Assembly: GCA_977017575.1 (NCBI GenBank)
Contig: CDRNVI010000060.1
Location: 124,001-188,000 of the forward strand
Reading direction: 5' to 3'
Origin: Paramoeba atlantica
Lineage: Eukaryota; Discosea
Length of the DNA: 64,000 nt
The translations under genes and the position numbers were made by a program. This document shows positions 19,710 through 28,839 of this stretch, one piece after another; within the stretch, counting starts at the first letter, position 1; every line of letters starts with the position of its first letter. The notes beneath the pieces are model-generated. The model saw only the letters and a program-made list of their open reading frames with translations, was not told the origin of the DNA and ran no database searches.

Positions 19710-20429
19710 TTATGAGAAGTATTTTTTCGCCAGTGGAACAACATTACAGTCTATGATCTGAAACTTGTCGTCCTGGACGTGAACTTCTGGGTTACCGGAT
19801 AAATCAAGAACAATCAATTCGTTTGGCAAGGCGTCCAGTCGTACGTAGCCGGAAAACTTATTCTCGGCCAAGGAGAGATAGCGAAGCATGGGGGGAAGGC
19901 ACGTTAAATCGGGCGTTTCCTTAAAACGGTTTCGGTCTAGGTGGACGCGCTCTAGGTTTTGGGGTAAACATGTAAGGAGCGCTTTTCCTGAAAACTCATT
20001 GTGTGACAACCGAAGTGTCTTCAAGGCAGTGGGAAGGAGCGTCAAATCAAAATGGTGGTTAAAAAAGTTAAAGCTGAGATCCAGAACCTCCAACCCGTTT
20101 GGGAAAGAGCGACTCAGTATATCGCCACCTAAATAGTTGTTCAACAAATGCAGTTCCACCAAAGTATGTGGTAAGAACTCCCATTTCAGAAATCCAGAAA
20201 TCCCTCGATGAGACCACTTAATTTCGGTTACTTGCTCGGATTCATTACACACGATGCCTTCCCACTGGCATGCACGGTGACGCACGTTCCATGTTGGATA
20301 TTTCTGCTGATTTGGGTAATTATCCGCAGCTCGCTGGGTTACGTCCGCTATCCACTTGGTGAGTTGAAGTTCTTGAGGAGGGAGATTGCCGCGTACTCTG
20401 GCGGCACGAACAGACATTCCGGAATCCAT
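19710..20429 (-). CDS. Leucine-rich repeat protein, 239 aa (LRR6)
   Basis: A near-twin of LRR4: same length, nearly identical cap (C-Q-W-E-GIVC, VTEIKW) and tail (VQDDKFQIIDCNVVPLAKKY), but replaced central repeats. For example the LRR2-3 region reads RSFPNGLEVLDLSFNFFNHH here and ERLPSSLEVLDLSFNNFHRG in LRR4, and the later repeats gain charged residues (RVHLDRNRFKETP against SVYLSRNAFIGTP). The unchanged flanks with altered exposed positions suggest diversifying selection or gene conversion between family members. Confidence 0.87.
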   Translation of the reverse strand: MDSGMSVRAARVRGNLPPQELQLTKWIADVTQRAADNYPNQQKYPTWNVRHRACQWEGIVCNESEQVTEIKWSHRGISGFLKWEFLPHTLVELHLLNNYLGGDILSRSFPNGLEVLDLSFNFFNHHFDLTLLPTALKTLRLSHNEFSGKALLTCLPQNLERVHLDRNRFKETPDLTCLPPMLRYLSLAENKFSGYVRLDALPNELIVLDLSGNPEVHVQDDKFQIIDCNVVPLAKKYFS

Positions 20430-20601
20430 AAAAAAATGATTTATATAGGAAAAGGTCTGGTTTGGGGTTTGAAACGTGATATTAAATGGAAACTCTGTGA
20501 CCGTTTTTTAACATTTCCATTTTATAGTCTAAGGGACTATGTTTTCCGGTTAAAGGTAAGGTGAATAGAACCCAGCAGTCTTTTCCTCTTTCACTTCCTT
20601 A

Positions 20602-21726
20602 TTAATGACGTGTGGGTTCGTGGACGTACCATTGGTTCTCTTCAAGCGTTTTCCACCATTCCGGTTTTGATTCACTCCTCGCCGAGAGGATACTCTTCTT
20701 GGACCCCCCACAAAATACTTGTGGTACCGTTCCGTAGTACACGTACCACACATTCGAAAAGGTGTCCCACTTTGCGAGCCTCGCAGGGATCTCATTCAGA
20801 ATTACACTCTTTTTCGGAGGCGCTTCTACGCAAATTTTACTAAGCTCCTGAGGCGTGCATCTATCGTCAATGTAAACCATCACATCGTTATCGAAAAGAG
20901 AAACAAAATACACCGAGTTGGGGAGATGCGAAATATCTGCATCTCCTTCGAACTTGTTTTGGGCGAGCGCGAGCTGTCGCATGGATGGAGGCACCTGTGA
21001 AAAGTCCATCCGCCCAGTGAAAGAATTGTTATACAGCGACAATGATGTGAGGCAGCGTGGAAGTGTTCGAAAATCTAACCATCCCTCCAATCGGTTACAA
21101 TCCAGCGCGAGGTCTTCAATTGCAGGTGGCAGTGAATCAAACGAAACCACCCCTGAGAAATCATTTTCACTCAAATAAAGAATCCTGATGATTGGGGGCA
21201 GGACGGACAAGTCGACGCCTCCCGAGAAAGCGTTATTATGCCCCCAGAAGCGAACCATACCACGTGGGAGTTCCTCAAACGCTATCGGGCCGTCCAGGCG
21301 GTTGTAACTCACGCGGAGATCATGCAAGTTCTCGTACACACGCCCAATAGTGACCTGCCCTGTAAGATGGTTCTTATCAAGAAACGCCTTCCGTAACGTA
21401 TAGGGGAGAAATACAAAATTTAGGCTCCCCCGCAGGCCCATCTCGTTCCATCGTAGTTCGTGAATCTCCCCACTGCCCTCTTGCACGGTTACTCTGACCC
21501 ACCCTCGAGGGGGCGTGTGAACCGTCCATGTGGGATCCGGGTTGGAGAGGTTGGCCACAAGGCGAGCGAGGTTGTATTCGGGGGCTAGGACCGATTTGTG
21601 TACTTTGGAGGGACGGGTAATCGGTCGATCGCAACCTAACACGCGTGGTACATGAGGAGGTGTTATGCCGAGCTCGGCTATGGGGAAACGAAACATGGAA
21701 GTAAAAGGTGGAGTATAGGAAATCAC
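20602..21726 (-). CDS. Leucine-rich repeat protein, 374 aa (LRR7)
   Basis: A member of the long-tail subfamily: signature KVHKSVLAPEYNLARLVANL at about residues 41-60, a cap-like segment with WVRVTVQE, about eight LRRs from about 95 to 275, then the tail with AR-x-AKWD, W-x-VYYGTVP and WWKTLEENQWYV. The N-terminus (about 40 residues) is longer than in its relatives and not obviously a signal peptide. It lies 170 bp downstream of the start of LRR6 on the same strand. Confidence 0.86.
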   Translation of the reverse strand: MISYTPPFTSMFRFPIAELGITPPHVPRVLGCDRPITRPSKVHKSVLAPEYNLARLVANLSNPDPTWTVHTPPRGWVRVTVQEGSGEIHELRWNEMGLRGSLNFVFLPYTLRKAFLDKNHLTGQVTIGRVYENLHDLRVSYNRLDGPIAFEELPRGMVRFWGHNNAFSGGVDLSVLPPIIRILYLSENDFSGVVSFDSLPPAIEDLALDCNRLEGWLDFRTLPRCLTSLSLYNNSFTGRMDFSQVPPSMRQLALAQNKFEGDADISHLPNSVYFVSLFDNDVMVYIDDRCTPQELSKICVEAPPKKSVILNEIPARLAKWDTFSNVWYVYYGTVPQVFCGGSKKSILSARSESKPEWWKTLEENQWYVHEPTRH

Positions 21727-21758
21727 ATGGTGGTGTCAACAAATCACAGGGGCAAATA

Positions 21759-22057
21759 CCCCCCAGTAACCCCCCAGTAATAGACCCCCAGTAACAGAGA
21801 TTTGGACGTTTTTGGGCTGACCCCCAGTAACAGAGATTTGGCTCGGGAGGATGTTTGGAGGGGGGAGGGGGTGTTTGGGCGGGGTGAGGGTGGTTGCGCG
21901 GGAGCGAATGGCGTAGTTGCGGGGTTGTCTGGGAAGAAAATCAGCGCATCCATGAACAAAAAAGGTATTTTCCCACCAAAAAAGCATACCCCCCAGTAAC
22001 AAGGATTTGGATAACTAACAAGGATTGGGTCCAATATCGATTCTATTACTGGGGGGG
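21759..22057. mobile_element. MITE with CCCCCCAGTAA ends and TA duplication
   Basis: The ends are CCCCCCAGTAAC and ATTACTGGGGGGG with TA at 21757-21758 and 22058-22059. Three direct internal copies of the CCCCAGTAACAGAGATTTGG unit (the third more diverged) lie at about 21787, 21821 and 21992. Size is about 300 bp with no coding capacity. The TA target suggests mobilisation by a Tc1/mariner-type transposase. Confidence 0.75.
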
Positions 22058-22192
22058 TATACGGTAATGCATTTGTCTTTATTTTTTCACTCTTTTCGTA
22101 TGCTTTCGAATCGAGGGTAGAGCGGTCTTTATACAACCACTGCAATAATGTGTGTACGCAACATCGTAGCGTTATCCTATTAATTCCCACAT

Positions 22193-23284
22193 TTACAGTA
22201 TCATATTGCCACTCGGCTGAAACTCCACCCACTTATGTTCCTCCAGTTGCGTCCACCACGAGAGTTTCGGATCCTTTGAGCTTTGCCTCTCAACCGGATT
22301 CAAATCGGATCCAGGAGCCCTCCCGCCATAAGAATACCAGACATTGGCGGACGTGTCCCATTTCGTCCAGCGAGCGGGAAGGTATCGCAGACGAAAATTT
22401 TTCCTGGGAGGGTCGTAGAGACAAAGCTGGTCCAGCTGTCGAGACGCGGCATCCAGATAGACCGTCACACGGTTGAGAAACAGGGAAACGAAGTACGTGG
22501 ACTTTGGCACCATAAAGAGCTCCACATCGCCATCGAAATGGTTTCTCGCAAGCGCAACTTGTCGTATGAGGGGGGGCAGTTGGGAAAAATCCAGAGTCCC
22601 GGAAAACGTGTTGTTGTACAACGATAATTGGGTGAGCGATCTAGGAAGGGTGCCTAACTGGAGATTTCCCTCCAAACGGTTGTTGTCGAGCGCTAAATCG
22701 ATAATAGTATAGGGAAGACCTTCAAAGCTCACGACTCCAGAGAAGTCATTGTCATGCAAATACACAGTGCGAATGGTCGGCGGTAATGCGGTCAAATCCA
22801 ATGGTCCGGTGCAGCGATTCTTGTGGACCCAAAGTCGTACCACTGCGCGAGGAAGATCACCCAAAAATAATGGACCTTCTAGTTGATTCTCCGGCAAACG
22901 TAGATCCCGCAGTTTGTCTGCGTCAAGTTCAATGTTGATTCTTCCAGAAAGAAAATTTTTTCCGAGCGATAGAAATTCTGTTGTACGCGGAAGTAGTGCG
23001 AAATTTAGACTCCCACGTAGACCCATGTCGCACCAGTTGATCTCATAAACGTCGCCATTCATACGCACCGCAACCTTATGCCACGATTTCGCACTGTTTT
23101 CTACGGTCCATGTGTGGTGAGGATTCGAAATATTTGCGACGAGTCGTGCCAGATCATATTCTTGTGGCATACAAGACCCATGGACCTTCTTTGGTCGAGA
23201 AATCCCAGGGTCACATCCTAATGTGGACTTCAGTCGAAGAATGGCGCGACTTGAAATGTAGCCGTAGAAATCAACAGAAATCAT
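22193..23284 (-). CDS. Leucine-rich repeat protein, 363 aa (LRR8)
   Basis: The fourth member of the long-tail subfamily: KVHGSCMPQEYDLARLVANI at about residues 33-52, a cap with WHKVAVRMN lacking the usual Cys pair, about eight LRRs, then the tail with PARWTKWD, W-x-SYGGRAP and WWTQLEEHKWVEF. The frame is intact. A hydrophobic N-terminal segment is weak (GYISSRAILRL). Its 5' side is separated by about 150 bp from a complete Tc1/mariner element. Confidence 0.86.
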   Translation of the reverse strand: MISVDFYGYISSRAILRLKSTLGCDPGISRPKKVHGSCMPQEYDLARLVANISNPHHTWTVENSAKSWHKVAVRMNGDVYEINWCDMGLRGSLNFALLPRTTEFLSLGKNFLSGRINIELDADKLRDLRLPENQLEGPLFLGDLPRAVVRLWVHKNRCTGPLDLTALPPTIRTVYLHDNDFSGVVSFEGLPYTIIDLALDNNRLEGNLQLGTLPRSLTQLSLYNNTFSGTLDFSQLPPLIRQVALARNHFDGDVELFMVPKSTYFVSLFLNRVTVYLDAASRQLDQLCLYDPPRKNFRLRYLPARWTKWDTSANVWYSYGGRAPGSDLNPVERQSSKDPKLSWWTQLEEHKWVEFQPSGNMIL

Positions 23285-23430
23285 TTCCGTGTGTAAAGCT
23301 ATTTCGCTTTAGTAGCATAAAACAAACTGTATCTGTGAGTTAACGGTGAATTTGAAAGCAGTGGTGTGCTGTCGTCCCCTTCTGGAGATAATAATTACCC
23401 CACACGTTATATGGATTACGTAATGAATTA

Positions 23431-24361
23431 AACCCCCCCGCACCAAAAAGGCACCCACCCTTAACTTTTCAGCCAATTGTCCGTTTGGGCTGATTTTTGT
23501 TGCATTTTGCAGATCTCAACACAAAGACTTTGCGCGTGAAGAAATGAGACAAAAAGAAACGAATACGTATATTTTAGGTAGAGATTACCATTTTGTCACT
23601 TTTTCTCCGTTACTCGCCACACAAGCTTTGAGGCGAGCATCGAAGCTCTAAACCGAATCATCAATATATTCTTGAGGCAATTTCCGCCAAGCTTTACGTA
23701 CGCTTTTTATGAGATCTTCTTTAGTTGCAGGATTGTATTCATCTACAAGATTTTGTACCATGCTCCACACGCTTTCTATTGGTGAGAGATCGTGGGAGCT
23801 GAGCGGACAATTTTTAAATAATTTCATGTTGCCGTCCTCAAGGCACGCTTTTGTTTCCTTGGCAGTCTAAGGTGTTGCCCCATCTTGCTGAAAAATACAG
23901 TTTGAGGGGAATGATACTTTTTTTAATGTTTTAATGTACGAAACACATGTAATTGAGATGGGTGGGAGAACAAGGTGTCTTTTGATTCTGTTTTTTACTT
24001 CAGGGCTCAGAGTATAAACATTTTCAGGCGAATTGTTTTTCAAATATTTTCGAATATATTTCACATTGACATTAAACTCGCGGGCTACTTGCCTTATCGC
24101 AACCCCTTGGCCAAGCCTCATGCGCAATAACACTTTTCCACTTTCTGTAAGACCACCCCTGGGAAGTCGATACGTATTTCTTGGCATGAAAAGTGAATTT
24201 TTTTAAAATATAAATTCATTTTCTATTTATTTTTCGACATGACCTAAAGAAAACGGGAGCGAACAGATCTCAAAATTTTGCACGATAAAGTGGTGCGATA
24301 ACCCCCCAAGCCCCCCTCGCGCAAAAAATAAGGGTGGGTGCCTTTTTGATGCGGAGGGGTT
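23431..24361 (-). mobile_element. Tc1/mariner element with TIRs and TA duplication
   Basis: The ends pair as AACCCCCCCGCACC / GATGCGGAGGGGT and then share AAAAAGGCACCCACCCTTA, about 32 bp in all, with TA at 23429-23430 and 24362-24363. The 931-bp element contains a minus-strand transposase frame, now broken. This is the right size for a minimal Tc1/mariner transposon. Confidence 0.88.
23575..24187 (-). pseudogene. Tc1/mariner transposase, broken
   Basis: The first 106 codons (24187 down to 23867) carry a helix-turn-helix (VAIRQVAREFNVNVKYIRKY at about residues 29-48) and CIFQQDGATP, the second catalytic Asp block. An intact enzyme would need a further stretch of about 140 residues between these blocks with the first Asp, so the middle is deleted. 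After a frame change the sequence reads HDLSPIESVWSMVQNLV, the third catalytic region, and ends at about 23575. The order and flanking TIRs make the assignment firm. The protein cannot be functional. Confidence 0.82.
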
Positions 24362-24363
24362 TA

Positions 24364-24910
24364 TAACCCGCCTAATAAAAACACGGATCCGTACTTTAAA
24401 TTTTTTTTAAGTAGAAAACAGGGAACATGATTAACAGAGCAAATAAAAGAAGCTATGGATCTACATGTAGGTCGGTGGAGGTCATCCACCGCACATTCAG
24501 TGGACGCTGAAATGCGGATTATGAGAGCTTGCGAAAGTAATTGGTAAGTGGGTGAGAAGATTAATATAAGGGAGGAGAAAATGGGACTATACTATACGCA
24601 CTGTGGCACTTGAACCTGGAGGCGGCCTAAAATTTGTAAAATTTGTTCAATTTTGTAAAATAATAGCGCATTCGAGAGTTGTATGTCTCGAAGATGTTCT
24701 CGCAGAGTTGTATGTCTTTGGCTTATTCGGACCGCTCAAATTAAACAATTTAATCCGGCGAAAAAAATATTATTTTTTTCATGTGAAAATTCGGCAATTT
24801 TTCTCCCCTTTTCTCCCTTTTTAATAAACCGTTTTTATGCCACAAAAGCGAGTTCGCTCGAGGACATCGCGCGGTACACTGTCTGCTCGATCCTATTCTT
24901 CCCCCGCAAG
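24364..24910. other. Intergenic stretch
   Basis: AT-rich with no recognised gene, tRNA or repeat end. Confidence 0.4.
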
Positions 24911-25640
24911 GCTCAAGGAGAGTCATAGAATGCTTTTAGTAGCAGACTATGAGCAAACACAGTCTTTCTCCTGAACATCTCAGAACTTGGGGGTGCACGA
25001 AGGCACTGTAAAGCGATGGATTGAGCGCCATGTGCGACTGGGGATGTCGGAAGTCCCATTTCTTTGCGTACATCTCTTGTTTCTACTCCCCTTCTCAAGG
25101 AAACAGGACTAAAATTAATTGATGACGGTGTAAGAGAAATGACTTACAGCATTCCTTCCTGGAGAGGGCACTTAAAGTAGCTGCATCGATGGAAATTTTT
25201 GTGTTCTATGCGAACTTTGCGAAGACTGCTAGAAGGAGATGACTCAAGAAGGAAGAAGGTATATGTCATTACCTTGCGTCCGGACCGGATCGCCATCCAC
25301 TGGGGTCAAAAAACAAAGTCCTCTCGGGCCGACCCATTCCGACCGGATGCATTTACTAAATGCATCAGTAAATTTTTCACTGTAAATTTTACGGTGATCG
25401 AGGGGGACTTTATGGAGGAATCATACCGTCTTTTGAAGAACAACAATATGGCACAACAGTTCAGCAGGGTTACTCCGGAGGATGTTTCCAAGTTTCTTCG
25501 GGACCAATTGGGAACGGGATACTCATCCCACAGCCTAAAACATGGAGCGGTGCGAGCTATGATGGAGGAGGTGGCGAGCAACAAACTGAAAGTTCTTCCT
25601 TCTTCCTTGTGCTTGTGTAGCGGCCTGTGAACGGGTAGTA
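24911..25640 (+). mobile_element. Tyrosine-recombinase fragment (Crypton or DIRS-like), broken
   Basis: A 143-codon frame at 25199-25630 reads IHWGQKTKSSRADPFRPDAF (about residues 34-53) and, near its end, TGYSSHSLKHGAVRAMMEE. The order and spacing match the C-terminal catalytic half of tyrosine recombinases, where the last block is the H-x-x-R region. Such enzymes occur in Cryptons and in DIRS-group retroelements, which in trypanosomatids include VIPER and TATE. Too little remains to choose between them. It is an old, broken relic. Confidence 0.5.
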
Positions 25641-25924
25641 GGCATAGTCCAAACTGAAACACAAAGTTAGAGCGCATCGGGGCGCAATACGAAACATCAA
25701 CGCAGGACACACGTGGAACTCTAAAAGAGTTTGGTCACGTATGTACAGGAAAACCGAGCGTCCGACACCGTAGTTGATGGAAGACGTACCGTTGCATGCC
25801 AAAGAAGTGTCTTCACTATACTTAGACCGGGTGCGGGCATTAATGAATACTAAAACACGATATACATGTAGATTCGATTATCTGTGAAAGGAAATCATAA
25901 GTCCATCAACACCACTCTGCACAA

Positions 25925-26015
25925 CAAGGTCTAACTCCGTTAGAACGAATGAGCCTAAAAACTCCGTTGGAATGAAGCCTAAAAAACTCCGTTGGAACGA
26001 AGCCTAAAAAATAAA
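25925..26015. repeat. Three tandem units of about 28 bp
   Basis: AACTCCGTTRGAAYGAA followed by GCCTAAAAA occurs three times in a row with small differences. No function evident. Confidence 0.7.
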
Positions 26016-26084
26016 AATCGTGAATTGTCTGACATTTCTCGGCGGCCTTAATTTGACATCAGGTCACAGGTATGGTACATACAT

Positions 26085-26550
26085 GTATGTAAGTTGTTAG
26101 GATAAAATGTTAATTTTCTTTTTTGGTGTGCACCCCCTAGGCCCACCGGAAGCCTACGCCAGTCCTGTACCGCCGCCTGCACAATCTGGGCGTTCCCTCT
26201 CTGGATGGCCACCCCGATGACCATCAAGAGATGGGCGAAACACCCGTTCTTGTCGGATGTGTAGTGCCGGGCCACCTTGTTGAGGAAGGTCAAGGTTTAT
26301 GGGCCCGGGATCCCGTAGGTGAAGAAGGCCAGGGGGTCAAAATCCATGCCCCTCACCGACGCCATCTCCTCATGAGAGCGCCTTTGGTTGGCCTCAGCCA
26401 TCCTCAACGTGTGGGATGGCTCCGCGGCCTCCTTCTCCACGTACGACGGGGTCAGTGGGTTCACAACTGTGGCGTCAACCAGGACGATCTTCCGTCCCAG
26501 CTGGAAACAGATGTCTGGCCCCCGTCCGTTGTCGAACGTCATGAATAATC
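26085..26550 (-). mobile_element. YLDD-LINE copy E: endonuclease-domain 3' fragment
   Basis: Reading the minus strand, GPDI-x6-KIVLVDATVVNPLTPSYV is the conserved start of a C-terminal restriction-like endonuclease block seen in many protist LINEs, with the catalytic Asp in VDATVVN. FDPLAFFTYGIPGP and then, in another frame, HLLMVIGVAIQRGNAQIV follow, the usual end of this protein. The same ending (HLLMAMGATTQKGNAQMVQA) is present in copy D at about 45290-45365. The LINE 3' end itself reads CCTAGGGGGTGCACACCA at about 26124-26141. The copy is 5' truncated at about 26550, next to the short repeat shared with 14858-14900. Confidence 0.7.
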
Positions 26551-26594
26551 TTATCTCTCACCTTTTCTCGAAAAGTAGCGACAGATAACTAGGG

Positions 26595-26736
26595 GGGGTA
26601 CATTATATTTTTTAGTTGCAAGGGTTTTTTATACAATGTTTAACACTGTAGTGTATTTTGTACACAACAAATTTGTGAAGTGTATTTTGTTTTCTTTCTA
26701 AAGTGGAGACCACGGAGTGATTTCATCATGAAGATG
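26595..26736. other. AT-rich intergenic stretch
   Basis: Nothing recognised; lies downstream of an LRR relic. Confidence 0.3.
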
Positions 26737-26994
26737 CTAGTTCCTTGAGAAATATGATCCAAACTGTTTTCTGTCCGAAGTCTGGGGTCGGAATAGATAT
26801 TCAAAACAAGCGTGGGGGGTCAGCATGGTCAAACAAACCGCACCTGAGAAACCGTTAAACCGTTGCGAATAGTTTCCACGTAGCTGATTAGAGTTCAAAA
26901 TAAGCTTCGCCAAAGACTTGGGAAGAAATTCACACCGAAGTTTACCGGAAATAACACTAAAGATTAAAATCTGGTTTAACTTCTTGTTGCTCAT
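26737..26994 (-). pseudogene. LRR gene relic
   Basis: An 85-codon frame contains ISGKLRCEFLPKSLAKLILN then SNQLRG, a recognisable LPxxLxxLxLxxNxLxG unit of the family, followed by FNGFSGAVCLTML from a second decayed unit. The N-terminal cap and most repeats are missing. This is a small remnant of an LRR gene in the common orientation. Confidence 0.5.
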
Positions 26995-26999
26995 TATAC

Positions 27000-27545
27000 G
27001 TTACTCCGGTCCAGGTGCGCACACGGGCGCGGGTCTTTCATGTAGAAGATATCGAGAAGACGTCCGATATCTTCTGTTTTGTTCCTCCAGACCGGAGGAA
27101 CAATCCCTACAGGACCAGTAGGGGAAGCTTATCTGATGCGAGCGGCGTTGGAGCTTGAACCAGGATCCATTCTTCTGTTCAAAATGATAGATAGTCGCCC
27201 AAAGTCACTATGTAAATAATATCTGCGGTCTCTCTTTTCTATACTGTGAGTTTGTTAAACCGAAATTGAACTTTTTTTTGATCACTTTTCTATATTTTTC
27301 GCAGATGCATACACTACATAATGTCGGCACTCTGATTTAAGGTTAATCGTTAAGATAAGTACATAAAGATCATATGTATTCGAAACTTATGCCGACAGGT
27401 CTCATAAAACATGTGGTATACCCGCAAAATTGTCCTCGTTCTCATCGATCCCCCACCATATTGCAACACGCTACCATGACGCTCTTCCACCCAGGCACTC
27501 CAAACCCACCCCTTTTACTTCTCACCCCCCCACCATTCTTTTTTG
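27000..27545. other. Intergenic stretch with two short hairpins
   Basis: AGAAGATATCG and CGATATCTTCT (about 27042-27073) pair perfectly across a 10-base loop. CCTCC/GGAGG flanking AGACC (about 27086-27100) forms a second small hairpin. No gene recognised between 27130 and 27545. Confidence 0.4.
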
Positions 27546-27549
27546 GATC

Positions 27550-28209
27550 TCACACGTGCATAGATTCCATTATACACATACGTCCAAACGTATTACCCAT
27601 TACCGCCCACAGTAGGGCAAGGTCGAAATACGAAACCGACCCCACCATCGCACACCCCCCCTCTGCGGCGGACAGCGCCACAAGGTCTCCGGGCGCTGTA
27701 AGCCCCACACCCCCGGGTCCGCTCCCAGCGGACTTCGACCCCAGGCCTCTCAGAAGGGCCAGAAGAAGCCCGGAGGAGGTCCCGAGGGCTTGGGTCTGTT
27801 TCCCGGAGAGCCCCGGCCATTGCAGCGCCAGGCACTCCCCTCGGGACATCCCCGGGGGTTGGACCAGGGCGCTGTGGCGGGATAAGGCAGAGGTAGCGCT
27901 GCTGAGCCTTTGGAGGGGGGAACCCCAAAGGGGGGAGGGGGGAGAGAAGGCTCGAGAGGACCTCATCGGAGGGTGTGAGGAAAATGGACGACGCGAGGCG
28001 TCCAGAAGGGTGGAGAAGAGGCGTGCGGCGTGGACGTAGCGCCGGTAGGTGGTGGCGGAGTGAAAAGTACTCCCGCAGTAGCCTCCGAAGCCGCGCATGG
28101 AGGAAAAGGGAGTAAAAGAAGAAGAGGTAATATAAAAAGATGAAACAACAAAAAACTTAAGGCAGAGGGCGGCTGTGAGAGTAGGTGGATAAGATTTAAC
28201 GCAGCACAA
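27550..28209 (-). CDS. Hypothetical GC-rich protein, 219 aa
   Basis: I do not recognise it. The frame is GC-rich with a clear G/C bias at third codon positions across about 27620-27930. The N-terminal third is Ser/Phe/Arg-rich (YRRYVHAARLFSTLLDASRR at about residues 56-75), which could be a mitochondrial targeting sequence. A Gly/Leu-rich hydrophobic stretch lies at about 144-155 (SSGLLLALLRGLG) and a second near the C-terminus (VSYFDLALLWAVMGNTFG). The opposite strand is also open over the same bases, so the strand choice rests on codon bias and on agreement with neighbouring genes. Confidence 0.45.
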   Translation of the reverse strand: MCCVKSYPPTLTAALCLKFFVVSSFYITSSSFTPFSSMRGFGGYCGSTFHSATTYRRYVHAARLFSTLLDASRRPFSSHPPMRSSRAFSPPSPLWGSPLQRLSSATSALSRHSALVQPPGMSRGECLALQWPGLSGKQTQALGTSSGLLLALLRGLGSKSAGSGPGGVGLTAPGDLVALSAAEGGCAMVGSVSYFDLALLWAVMGNTFGRMCIMESMHV

Positions 28210-28329
28210 AAAACAGAAAAATAATGATGTAGATGCAACAAACTTCTAATAAATTTCTTTTACAATGAAATCCTAAAGAAATTGAAAGAAAAAATAAAAA
28301 ATAGAAAAACGTTTCTCAATCAAAAAATG

Positions 28330-28385
28330 TTGTGAAGGGGGGATCAGAGGGGTCCATATTAAAGGGGGCTCATAGTGGGATTTTC
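28330..28385. repeat. MITE-type G-run end
   Basis: GGTCCATATTAAAGGGGGCT with a nearby GGGGGGATCAGAGG matches the terminal type seen at 18217 and 48490. No partner end was identified. Confidence 0.35.
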
Positions 28386-28419
28386 CCTCGCTGTTATTGT
28401 TTCTAGAACCCCATCGTAG

Positions 28420-28690
28420 CTACCAGGACGGACGTCCAACCCGTTGCATCGTGTAGGCTGTGTCTCAAGTCTCCTTTGTGTAAGCTCCTGGAGTCCGGTG
28501 CGCTGGAGCCTGGTTCAGCTCGGCGGTTCCGGATCGGTCCTCTAGGAGAGCAGGTTTGGGCGTGGGCCTTGAAGGCACTCTTGACCAGTCCCTTTATAGT
28601 GAGGTCGCCAGGTTGCAAGTTTGCCGACAGCGGGAATCGAACCCCCAACATGCAGGTTGTAAGGCCCATCGTCTACCAACTACGCCCGCA
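28420..28690 (-). mobile_element. tRNA-derived SINE copy with exact B box
   Basis: On the minus strand the head reads GCGGGCGTAGTTGGTAGACG (A box) and then GGGTTCGATTCCCGC, containing a perfect GGTTCGATTCC B box (about 28630-28650). The putative anticodon and acceptor stems do not pair well and the 3' acceptor half is absent, so it is not a working tRNA gene. The body (CCTCACTATAAAGGGACTGG) matches the SINE at 9945 and 42055. Confidence 0.6.
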
Positions 28691-28839
28691 CCGGACCGAG
28701 CTAACTCACCTGGCGTCAAAAAAACACGACGCCCAACACCAAGGGTGAGGTAAATCTTTAGGGCGATGCTTCCCTGTGCAATAGTAGTTAAAATATTGGT
28801 GATTAAATACTTAGAATGAGAGAATAGCATTCTCACTAT

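Noticed and set aside
24911-25640. Host tyrosine recombinase gene
   Set aside because: Only the C-terminal catalytic half is present and the surroundings are decayed, so a mobile-element relic is more likely.
27374-28039. Plus-strand ORF of 221 codons
   Set aside because: It overlaps the minus-strand frame at 27550-28209, which has the better third-position G/C bias and the strand of its neighbours. Its product is proline/arginine-rich with no motif.
28600-28690. Functional tRNA gene
   Set aside because: A and B boxes are good, but the acceptor and anticodon stems do not pair and the same body sequence recurs as a SINE.
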